From positions 124,001 through 188,000 of the forward strand of contig NZ_JBHUGH010000005.1 of the NCBI RefSeq assembly GCF_042681825.1: a DNA stretch of 64,000 nucleotides. Reading direction: 5' to 3'. The translations under genes and the position numbers were made by a program. Positions within the stretch are counted from its first letter, which is position 1. Each line of letters begins with the position of its first letter. The notes under the pieces were generated by a model. The model worked only from the letters and a program-made list of their open reading frames with translations, ran no database searches and was not told where the DNA came from. The stretch is from Halodurantibacterium flavum (GTDB taxonomy: Bacteria; Pseudomonadota; Alphaproteobacteria; Rhodobacterales; Rhodobacteraceae). Below, one piece after another: positions 33,553 to 40,762 of the stretch.

Positions 33553-34734
33553 ATGCATGACCTGGCTCTACATCCCTCCGGACCTGGCTCCGGAGTCGGA
33601 GAAGCACGCCTGCTCGGCCTCTCCCTTTGCTCCGGCGCAGGCGGGCTCGATCTCGGGCTTGCTATCGCCATCCCCGGATATCGTGCTGTGGGCCATGTCG
33701 AACGGGAAACCTACGCCGCAGCCACTCTCGTGGCGCGGATGGAAGACGCGTCCCTGGATCAGGCTGTTGTCTGGGACGATGTTGCCACTTTCGATGGCCG
33801 CCCATGGCGCGGCGCGGTGGATATCGTCACTGCGGGCTATCCGTGCCAGCCGTTCTCCGTCGCGGGCAAGCGCCGGGGCGCGGACGACCCGCGCCATCTC
33901 TGGCCGCATGTCGCCCGCATCATCGGCGAGTGTGAGCCGCCCTTCGTCTTCCTCGAGAATGTCGCTCATCATCTCCGCCTCGGCTTCCCCGAAGTCGCCA
34001 GCGGACTGGTCGGCATGGGCTACCGCCCTGCGGCAGGCCTCTTCACGGCGGCGGAAGTCGGCGCGCCCCACAAGCGCGAACGTCTCTTCATCCTCGCCAT
34101 CCGCGAGAGAGACGAACTGGCCGACCCCGCGCGCCTGCTCTGGCACCCGGTCGAGTGGCGGGAACCGGACGGAACTGCTGCGCCTCTGGCCGACGCCGAG
34201 GGCCAGCGCCAACGAGAACCGGCAGACGAAGCCGACGCCATCGCAGGAAGCAGGCCAGCACGGGATGAACCTGGCGACGACGGCCGCGATGTGGCCGACG
34301 CCGCAGATCGACAGTTTCCGCAGCCGGGGTGGCGAACGGCGCGACGAGAAGGGTCTGGACCGCATGGCGCGGGACTGGCCGACGCCGATGGCGAACGACG
34401 GTTGCAAGCCGAGCGCGGGCAACCGCCGGAAGGCCGATCTGACCCATGCGGCTGGGATGTGGATGACCCCGACGGCGCGCGATCACAAGGATGGGGCGAC
34501 GACATTGGCGAACACGCCGGTGAACGGCCTGCTTGGCCGCCAGGTCCTGGTGACGCCGATGGCTGGGAGAGATACCTCCGAGCCGCGCCGGACCTTGAAC
34601 CCGCTGTTCGTCGAGGCGCTGATGGGTTGGCCCACCGGGTGGACCGGCTTCGGCTCTGTGGCAACGGCGTGGTCCCTCTGGTTGCGGCGCATGCGCTGCG
34701 AACTCTGGCGGCTGAACTGCTGGCCGATGGATGA
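33553..34734 (+). CDS. Phage DNA (cytosine-5) methyltransferase
   Basis: This 393-aa protein carries C5-methyltransferase motifs: I LCSGAGGLDLG, IV GYPCQPFS (catalytic Cys98), VI ENV (about 134-136), VIII HKRERLF and C-terminal X GNGVVPLVAAHAL. The variable region between VIII and X is Asp/Arg/Gly-rich, with LADAEG and LADADGE. The same DNA in the +1 frame reads as WPTP-rich protein (see findings), so the C-terminal half may be dual-coding or shifted. It probably protects phage DNA from restriction. The start is one base after the previous stop. Confidence 0.85.
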   Translation: MHDLALHPSGPGSGVGEARLLGLSLCSGAGGLDLGLAIAIPGYRAVGHVERETYAAATLVARMEDASLDQAVVWDDVATFDGRPWRGAVDIVTAGYPCQPFSVAGKRRGADDPRHLWPHVARIIGECEPPFVFLENVAHHLRLGFPEVASGLVGMGYRPAAGLFTAAEVGAPHKRERLFILAIRERDELADPARLLWHPVEWREPDGTAAPLADAEGQRQREPADEADAIAGSRPARDEPGDDGRDVADAADRQFPQPGWRTARREGSGPHGAGLADADGERRLQAERGQPPEGRSDPCGWDVDDPDGARSQGWGDDIGEHAGERPAWPPGPGDADGWERYLRAAPDLEPAVRRGADGLAHRVDRLRLCGNGVVPLVAAHALRTLAAELLADG

Positions 34735-34743
34735 GGCAGCGAT

Positions 34744-34959
34744 ATGAAGCAATCCCGCCTCATGTCGCTGGTCGAGTCCGTCGCCAACGTCATCGTGGGC
34801 TACGGCGTCGCCGTGGTCACGCAGATCCTGATCTTCCCGGTCTTCGGGCTGCACACGACGCTGGCGCAGAACCTGAAGATGGGCGCGGTGTTCACCGTGG
34901 TGAGCATCGCACGATCCTTCGCCTTGCGGCGGGTGTTCGAGGCGATCCGGATGCGGTAG
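34744..34959 (+). CDS. Small phage membrane protein (DUF7220-like)
   Basis: This 71-aa protein has two hydrophobic segments, VANVIVGYGVAVVTQILIFPVFG and MGAVFTVVSIARSFALRRVF. Proteins with this MSLVES..NV..GYGVAV..Q pattern are common in phages of alphaproteobacteria. The function is unknown; it is probably inserted in the inner membrane. It starts 9 bases after the methyltransferase stop. Confidence 0.75.
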   Translation: MKQSRLMSLVESVANVIVGYGVAVVTQILIFPVFGLHTTLAQNLKMGAVFTVVSIARSFALRRVFEAIRMR

Positions 34960-34999
34960 CGATCGTCGTCTTGTCGAGACCGAGAGGACATCTGCACGA

Positions 35000-35386
35000 T
35001 CAGCTATAGCTTCTGACGACTGCGACGCAGTTTGCTTTAGTGTTTGTAAACTCGAATACATGGCAGAAGCGCTGAGTGTGCCCGTTCGCCAAGGTTACCT
35101 CTCCGCTCGCAGCACCGACCTTTCCATGTGAAATGGCGTGTTGAACGGTAACAGAGCTTGGCCTTGTACGAGATCCAACATGCTCAAGAACGGCACTCCT
35201 TCCCGACACTGGGTCTGCAGAAGGTAGCACCCAAGTCACGTCCTCGCTGAACGCATCCGGCACTGCTTCGCCGCATTCCATAGCGACAGCCACATCCTGA
35301 ACAAACTTGTTCTTGGGCGAATTGCCACAGTCTTTGCTGCCCTTAACTTGGGTCAAATTCACCTCCCGGCTTGGCTCATTCAGCAT
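35000..35386 (-). CDS. NTF2/SnoaL-like fold protein (moron)
   Basis: This 128-aa protein matches the SnoaL-like nuclear-transport-factor-2 fold: FSEDVTWVLP, GRSAVLEHV, ISHGKVGAASGEVTLANG and CHVFEFTN. Such proteins include small enzymes and binding proteins; the substrate is unknown. It runs against the phage operon, has lower GC than its neighbours and is flanked by short non-coding gaps, which fits a recently acquired accessory gene. The start is uncertain: the first 30 residues are not conserved-looking. Confidence 0.65.
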   Translation of the reverse strand: MLNEPSREVNLTQVKGSKDCGNSPKNKFVQDVAVAMECGEAVPDAFSEDVTWVLPSADPVSGRSAVLEHVGSRTRPSSVTVQHAISHGKVGAASGEVTLANGHTQRFCHVFEFTNTKANCVAVVRSYS

Positions 35387-35503
35387 ACGGTCGACTTTCT
35401 GGCGGTCAATACGCGCTCCTCGCGTCGGATTCGTCGTGTACGGGGAACGATCGACCGCCGCCCCGGAGGGAAGGCGGCCATCAGCTTGTTGGGGTCCGGC
35501 GCG

Positions 35504-36076
35504 TCAGGCGGCGGGGAGTTTGTACACGCGCCCCCGATCCTCGACCTTCTCGGAAGTCACCTCGAGCCCGAGCTTCTTCTTCAGTGCCCCGGCCATCGCG
35601 CCACGCACCGTGTGCGACTGCCAGCCCGTCGCGGCGATGATCTCCTCGATGGTCGCGCCGTCCGGCGCGCGCAGCATGGCGATCAGCGTGGCCTGCTTGG
35701 TGCCCTCGCGCGGCGTCCGCGTCTTGGGCGCGGCCTTCGGTTCGGTGGGGGTGTCCGGCGCGGGCTCCTCGGTCGCCGCGTCCGTCGCGCCCGCAGGCGC
35801 AGGGTCCGCGTCCTCGGGCTCGATGCCGATGGCGGCGAGGCCTGCGTCGGTGGCGACCAGCGTGACGCCGTGGCCGTCGCCGGTCTCGCGCCAGACGGGC
35901 TCGCCCTTGCGCATGTCGGCGTCGACCTCCTGCAGGAAGCCCTTGGCGAGCAGCGCGCCGACTACCTTGGCGGCGGCGCCGCCCCGCAGGCTCTCGGGCA
36001 GCGGCAGGGCGATGTGCTCGGGCCGCTGTGCGGCGGCGCTCAGGATCATGGCTTGGGTGTCGGAAAGCTTGGTCAT
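35504..36076 (-). CDS. DUF3489 protein
   Basis: This 190-aa protein has an N-terminal winged-helix-like segment beginning MTKLSDTQAMILSAAAQRP. A Pro/Ala-rich linker spans about 88-120. The C-terminal DUF3489 domain reads REGTKQATLIAMLRAPDGAT and WQSHTVRGAMAGALKKKLG. DUF3489 proteins are DNA-binding-like and frequent in alphaproteobacterial phages. It faces away from the terminase genes and may control their expression. Confidence 0.85.
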   Translation of the reverse strand: MTKLSDTQAMILSAAAQRPEHIALPLPESLRGGAAAKVVGALLAKGFLQEVDADMRKGEPVWRETGDGHGVTLVATDAGLAAIGIEPEDADPAPAGATDAATEEPAPDTPTEPKAAPKTRTPREGTKQATLIAMLRAPDGATIEEIIAATGWQSHTVRGAMAGALKKKLGLEVTSEKVEDRGRVYKLPAA

Positions 36077-36166
36077 CGTCGTCTCCCGTATCGGGGCGCG
36101 CGGGATGCGGGCCCTTCTACGAGGTCGAGCCCGCCAGTCGGCGGGCGGGACCGGGAGCGGGTCGTC

Positions 36167-36391
36167 TTACTCGGCGTGTTCGCCTTCGCTGAAGGCCATG
36201 TCGGTGATCTCGCGCAGCTTGGCGCGGTAGTGGTTCAGGGTGCCGACATGGCCCCAGTTGATCTCGTCGGGATGGGTCTCGAGATGGTCCGCGCTGAGGG
36301 CGGCGAGCCGCTCCAGCATCGCGTCGATCTCGGTCTTCGCGGCGATGAAGGCGTCGAGGGCTTTCGTGTTGTCCTGTGCGCGGCGGGTCAT
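36167..36391 (-). CDS. Small hypothetical protein
   Basis: This 74-aa helical protein starts MTRRAQDNTKALDAFIAAKTE and has a conserved-looking centre, LETHPDEINWGHVG. It lies upstream of DUF3489 on the same strand, probably co-transcribed, and is divergent from terS. No family was recognised. A longer upstream extension would read into the terminase promoter and is rejected. Confidence 0.65.
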   Translation of the reverse strand: MTRRAQDNTKALDAFIAAKTEIDAMLERLAALSADHLETHPDEINWGHVGTLNHYRAKLREITDMAFSEGEHAE

Positions 36392-36453
36392 CGTGGTGGC
36401 TCCGTGGTGAGTTGCATCGTCCTTGTGAGATGGACGTTCGCTCCGGTGGCGCC

Positions 36454-36472
36454 GCTTATCAACTCGATAAGC
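36454..36472. promoter_or_regulatory. Inverted repeat in the divergent DUF3489-module/terS promoter
   Basis: GCTTATC-AACTC-GATAAGC is a perfect 7-bp inverted repeat in an AT-rich gap 31 bp before the terS start. It is a candidate operator for the late genes, or part of a packaging site. Confidence 0.5.
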
Positions 36473-36503
36473 ACTTGATTCTGAATGATAATCGGAGCCG
36501 TCG

Positions 36504-37100
36504 ATGCAGGGCATGAGCGAGCGCCAGTACGCCGCGCATGTCGGGCTGTCGCGGGGCGCGATCCAGAAGGCGAAGACGGCCGAACGTCTGGTCCTCTATC
36601 CCGACGGCAGCATCAACGCGGCCGCCAGCGACGCCAGACGTGCCGAGACGACGGACCCGTCGAAGACGAGGAAACCGCCCGCGCCGAAGCTGAGGCCCGT
36701 CCCCGAGGCTGCCGTGGCCGCCGTCGGCGACACGTTGCGCGAACAGGGGCTGGCGGTCCCGGCGGTGGGCGGCGGCACGACCTTCCTGCAGGCCAAGACC
36801 GCGAACGAGGTGCTGAAGGCGCAGGAGCGGCGCATTCGTCTGCAGAAGCTGAAGGGGGAGTTGATCGAGCGGGCCCGCGCGCTGGCGCTGGTGTTCCGCC
36901 TGGCGCGGGAGGAACGGGACGCATGGGTGAACTGGCCTGCGCGCGCGGCGGCGCTGATGGCGGCCGAGCTCTCGGGCTCATCCAGCGACGCGACGGGCCA
37001 GCAGATCACCGTGGAGCCAGCCGCGATGCAGAAGGTCCTGGAGAAACATGTACGCGCCCACCTCGACGAACTCGCCGAGGTCCGGCCCGACTTCCGGTGA
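36504..37100 (+). CDS. Terminase small subunit (putative)
   Basis: This 198-aa protein begins with an HTH-like MSERQYAAHVGLSRGAIQKAKTAERL, the DNA-binding end expected of TerS. A Pro-rich linker follows, then a helical region (LKAQERRIRLQKLKGELIERA) that could mediate oligomerisation. Related phage proteins are often annotated as elements of external origin. It overlaps the large terminase gene by 53 nt. TerS selects the packaging site and regulates TerL. Confidence 0.72.
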   Translation: MQGMSERQYAAHVGLSRGAIQKAKTAERLVLYPDGSINAAASDARRAETTDPSKTRKPPAPKLRPVPEAAVAAVGDTLREQGLAVPAVGGGTTFLQAKTANEVLKAQERRIRLQKLKGELIERARALALVFRLAREERDAWVNWPARAAALMAAELSGSSSDATGQQITVEPAAMQKVLEKHVRAHLDELAEVRPDFR

Positions 37101-39051
37101 AGATGACGCGCTGACCGACTTCGACGGCGCGGGCGAGATCCTGCGCGCCTGGGGCAGCGGGCTGCGGCCCGACCCGGACCTGACCGTTTCGGAATGGGCG
37201 GACCGGCACCGGATGCTCTCGGGCCGCGCCTCGGCCGAACCGGGGCGTTATCGGACCGTGCGCACGCCCTACATGCGCGAGATCATGGACCGGCTGAGCC
37301 CCGGCGATCCCACACAGCGGATCGTGTTCATGAAGGCCGCGCAGGTCGGCGCGACCGAGGCGGGGAACAACTGGATCGGGTTCGCCATCCACCAGGCGCC
37401 GGGGCCGATGCTCGCGGTCCAGCCGACGGTGGAACTGGCCAAGCGCAACTCGCGCCAGCGGATCGACCCGCTGATCGACGAGAGCCCGGAGCTGCGCGAG
37501 CGAGTGAAGCCCGCGCGATCCCGCGACGCGGGCAACACCATGCTGTCCAAGGAGTTCGCGGGTGGCATCCTGATCATGACGGGCGCGAACTCGGCGGTCG
37601 GGCTGCGGTCCACCCCGGCACGCTACATCTTCCTCGACGAGGTCGATGCCTATCCGGCGTCGGCCGACGAGGAAGGCGACCCGGTCACGCTGGCCGAAGC
37701 CCGGTCCCTGACTTTCGCCCATAGGCGCAAGGTGTTCCTGGTCTCGACGCCCACCATCCGTGGTCTGAGCCGGATCGAGCGCGAATACGAGGCCAGCGAC
37801 CAGCGCCGATACTTCGTGCCGTGCCCGCATTGCGGCGCGTTGCAGTGGCTGAAGTTCGACCGGCTGCGCTGGCAAAAGGGCCGTCCCGAGACGGCGGAAT
37901 ATCACTGCGAGGGCTGCGACGCGGCAGTCGCGGAGCACCACAAGACGGCAATGCTGGAGGGCGGCGAATGGCGGGCGACCGCCACGGCCGCCGATCCGAC
38001 CACGGTCGGGTATCACCTCTCGGCGCTCTACTCGCCGATCGGCTGGCTGAGCTGGGAGCGGATCGTGCGGGCTTGGGACGCGGCCCAAGGGTCGGACGAG
38101 GCGATCAAGGCGTTCCGCAACACCATCCTCGGCGAGACATGGGTCGAGACCGGGGAAGCGCCAGACTGGCAGCGGCTCTACGACCGGCGCGAGCGCTGGA
38201 CATCCGGCACGGTGCCTGCGGGCGGGCTGTTCCTGACCGCCGGGGCCGACGTGCAGAAGGACCGGATCGAGGTCGATGTCTGGGCCTGGGGGCGCGGGCT
38301 CGAAAGCTGGCTCGTCGATCACGTCGTCATCGAGGGCGGCCCCGACCGGCACGACGCCTGGTCGGAGCTGACCGCGCTGCTGGATCGAAGCTGGCCGCAT
38401 GAACGCGGCGCGCATCTCAGGATCGCGCGGCTCGCCATCGACACGGGCTACGAGGCCCCGGCGGTCTATTCCTGGTCGCGGGCGCAGGGGTTCGCGCAGG
38501 TGTCGCCGGTCAAGGGCGTCGAGGGGTTCAACCGCTCGAGCCCGGTTTCGGGGCCGACCTTCGTCGACGCGACCGAGGGCGGAAAACGCCTGCGGCGCGG
38601 GGCGCGGCTCTGGACCGTGGCGGTGTCGACCTTCAAGGCCGAGACCTACCGCTTCCTGCGGCTGGCGCGCCCGACCGAGGAGGATATGGCCGACGGAGCA
38701 GCGTTCCCGCCCGGCTCGGTGCATCTGCCGCACTGGGTCGAGAACGAATGGCTGAAGCAGTTCGTGGCCGAGCAGCTGGTCACGGTTCGCACCAAGCGCG
38801 GCTTCGCCCGGCTGGAATGGCAGAAGCTGCGCGAGCGCAACGAGGCGCTGGATTGCCGGGTCTATGCCCGCGCCGCCGCCTGGATCGCGGGCGCGGACCG
38901 CTGGTCTGAGGAGAAATGGCGCGACCTCGAGGATCAGCTCGGGGCCGCCCCCACCGACACCGATCCCGCCGGGCAGATCAACCGGCCGGGACAGGCCCCG
39001 CAGGGCAAGCGCCGCTCCGACTGGCTCGGACGGCGCGGAGGATGGTTTTGA
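37048..39051 (+). CDS. Terminase large subunit, lambda GpA family
   Basis: This 667-aa packaging motor and nuclease has an ATPase P-loop variant KAAQVGATEA (96-105) and Walker B RYIFLDEVDAYP (about 192). A zinc ribbon (CPHCGALQWLKF, then CEGC) lies near 258-293. The C-terminal nuclease begins AGADVQKDRIEVDVWAWG (about 398), typical of GpA. It pumps DNA into proheads and makes the end cuts; GpA-type enzymes usually work on cos sites. The overlap with terS suggests coupling. Confidence 0.93.
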   Translation: MYAPTSTNSPRSGPTSGEDDALTDFDGAGEILRAWGSGLRPDPDLTVSEWADRHRMLSGRASAEPGRYRTVRTPYMREIMDRLSPGDPTQRIVFMKAAQVGATEAGNNWIGFAIHQAPGPMLAVQPTVELAKRNSRQRIDPLIDESPELRERVKPARSRDAGNTMLSKEFAGGILIMTGANSAVGLRSTPARYIFLDEVDAYPASADEEGDPVTLAEARSLTFAHRRKVFLVSTPTIRGLSRIEREYEASDQRRYFVPCPHCGALQWLKFDRLRWQKGRPETAEYHCEGCDAAVAEHHKTAMLEGGEWRATATAADPTTVGYHLSALYSPIGWLSWERIVRAWDAAQGSDEAIKAFRNTILGETWVETGEAPDWQRLYDRRERWTSGTVPAGGLFLTAGADVQKDRIEVDVWAWGRGLESWLVDHVVIEGGPDRHDAWSELTALLDRSWPHERGAHLRIARLAIDTGYEAPAVYSWSRAQGFAQVSPVKGVEGFNRSSPVSGPTFVDATEGGKRLRRGARLWTVAVSTFKAETYRFLRLARPTEEDMADGAAFPPGSVHLPHWVENEWLKQFVAEQLVTVRTKRGFARLEWQKLRERNEALDCRVYARAAAWIAGADRWSEEKWRDLEDQLGAAPTDTDPAGQINRPGQAPQGKRRSDWLGRRGGWF

Positions 39052-39053
39052 AC

Positions 39054-39263
39054 ATGACCGACTGGACGGAAACCGAGCTTTCGGCGCTGCGCCGGGCCTA
39101 TGCCAGCGGCACGACGCGCGTCAGCTATGACGGCAAGTCGGTGGACTACGGCTCGGCCGAGGATCTGCTTGCCCGCATCCGCACCATCGAGCGCGCGATT
39201 GCAGGCGTCAGCCGACCGCTGCCAGTGGCCGGGCTTGCGGGCTTCTCGCGCGGGGACCGGTGA
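39054..39263 (+). CDS. gpW-like head-tail joining protein
   Basis: This 69-aa protein matches lambda gpW (PF02831): an alpha helix, then TRVSYDGKSVDYGSAEDLLARIRTIERAI and a short C-terminal tail. It plugs the filled head so a tail can attach. The start at 39054 is chosen over 39042 because GGAGG at 39037-39041 gives proper spacing. Its stop overlaps the portal start. Confidence 0.82.
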   Translation: MTDWTETELSALRRAYASGTTRVSYDGKSVDYGSAEDLLARIRTIERAIAGVSRPLPVAGLAGFSRGDR

Positions 39264-40759
39264 TGTCGGCGACCTGGTTCGACCATGCCATCGCCACGGT
39301 TGCGCCGCGCATGGCCGCGCGGCGCGTGATGGCGCGGCAGGCCTTCGAGACCCTGACGCGGGGCTATGACGGGGCCGCGCGCGGGCGGCGGACCGAGGGC
39401 TGGCGTGCGCCGGGATCCTCGGCCGACACCGAGATCGGCGTGGCCGGGGCGCTGCTGCGCGACCGGATGCGGGATCTTGTGCGCAACAATCCGCACGCGG
39501 CCAAGGCCGTCGCGGTGCTGGTCAACAACATCATCGGCGCGGGCATCATGCCCCGCGCCGCCAGTGGCGACGACACGCTGGACCGCAAGGTCGATGCGCT
39601 GTTTGAACGCTGGACGGCGGAGTGCGATGCCGACGGTCAGCTCGATTTCTACGGCCTGCAGACGCTGATCTGCCGCGAGATGGTCGAGGCGGGCGAGGTG
39701 CTGGTGCGCCGCCGTCTGCGGCGATCCTCGGACGGCCTGCCGGTGCCGCTGCAATTGCAGGTGCTGGAGGCCGACTTCCTCGACGCCACCAAGTCCGGCG
39801 CCCTCGGCGCGGGCCGCCTCGTCCAGGGGATCGAGTTCGACCCGGTCGGCAAGCGCCGGGCCTATTGGCTGCACGCGGAGCATCCGGGCGATGCCTGGGG
39901 CGCGCTGCAGGGCGGGCTCGGATCGCACGCGGTCCCGGCGAGCGAGATTGCCCATGTCTATGAGAAGCAGCGCACGCAGGCACGTGGCGTTCCCTGGGGT
40001 GCGCCGGTGATCCGGTCGTTGCGTGACCTCGACGATTACGAGGTGGCGGAACTGGTCCGCAAGAAGACCGAGGCCTGCGTCACCGCCATCGTCTTCGGCG
40101 ATGACGAGGCGCAGCAGGGGATCGCGCCCTCGGTGGTCGATGCCGATGGCAACCGGGTCGAGCAGTTCGAGCCGGGGCTCATTGCCTATGCAAGGGGCGG
40201 CAAGGACATCCGCTTCAACCAGCCATCGGCGACGGGCGGCTATGGCGAATACAAGCGCGCCAGCCTGCACACGATCTCGGCGGGCTTCCGGGTGCCCTAC
40301 GAGCTGCTGACCGGGGACCTGTCCCAGGTCAACTACTCCTCGATCCGGGCCGGGCTCGTCGAGTTCCGCCGCCAGATCGACGCAGTCCAGTGGCAGCTCT
40401 TCATCCCGATGCTCTGCGGACCGGTCTGGCGCTGGTTCACCGAGGCCGCATGGGCGGCAGGCCAGATCCCGACGCCGGACGTGCCGGTGGAATGGTCGCC
40501 GCCCAAGTTCGACGCGGTCGATCCCTACAAGGACGCGATGGCCGACCTGATGGCGATCCGGACCGGCACCATGACGCTGGCGCAGGCCATCGCCCGGCAG
40601 GGCCACAACCCGGACGCGGTCCTCGCGGAAATCGCCGCGACCAACGCCAAGCTCGACGGCCTCGGCCTCGTGCTCGACAGCGATCCGCGCCGCGTCACCA
40701 AGACCGGCAGCGCGCAGACGAAAGACCCGGCCGACCCCGCCGCCGACCAGCAGGACTGA
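39263..40759 (+). CDS. Portal protein, lambda family
   Basis: This 498-aa portal forms the dodecameric ring at the head vertex through which DNA passes (PF05136). Lambda-type features include the N-terminal RGYDGAARGRR...W, DLVRNNPHAAKAVAVLVNNIIGAG, GLQTLICREMVEAGEV and PYELLTGDLSQVNYSSIRAGLVEFRR. A GTG one codon upstream is possible. It sits between gpW and the protease-capsid fusion as in lambda. Confidence 0.93.
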   Translation: MSATWFDHAIATVAPRMAARRVMARQAFETLTRGYDGAARGRRTEGWRAPGSSADTEIGVAGALLRDRMRDLVRNNPHAAKAVAVLVNNIIGAGIMPRAASGDDTLDRKVDALFERWTAECDADGQLDFYGLQTLICREMVEAGEVLVRRRLRRSSDGLPVPLQLQVLEADFLDATKSGALGAGRLVQGIEFDPVGKRRAYWLHAEHPGDAWGALQGGLGSHAVPASEIAHVYEKQRTQARGVPWGAPVIRSLRDLDDYEVAELVRKKTEACVTAIVFGDDEAQQGIAPSVVDADGNRVEQFEPGLIAYARGGKDIRFNQPSATGGYGEYKRASLHTISAGFRVPYELLTGDLSQVNYSSIRAGLVEFRRQIDAVQWQLFIPMLCGPVWRWFTEAAWAAGQIPTPDVPVEWSPPKFDAVDPYKDAMADLMAIRTGTMTLAQAIARQGHNPDAVLAEIAATNAKLDGLGLVLDSDPRRVTKTGSAQTKDPADPAADQQD

Positions 40760-40762
40760 CCC

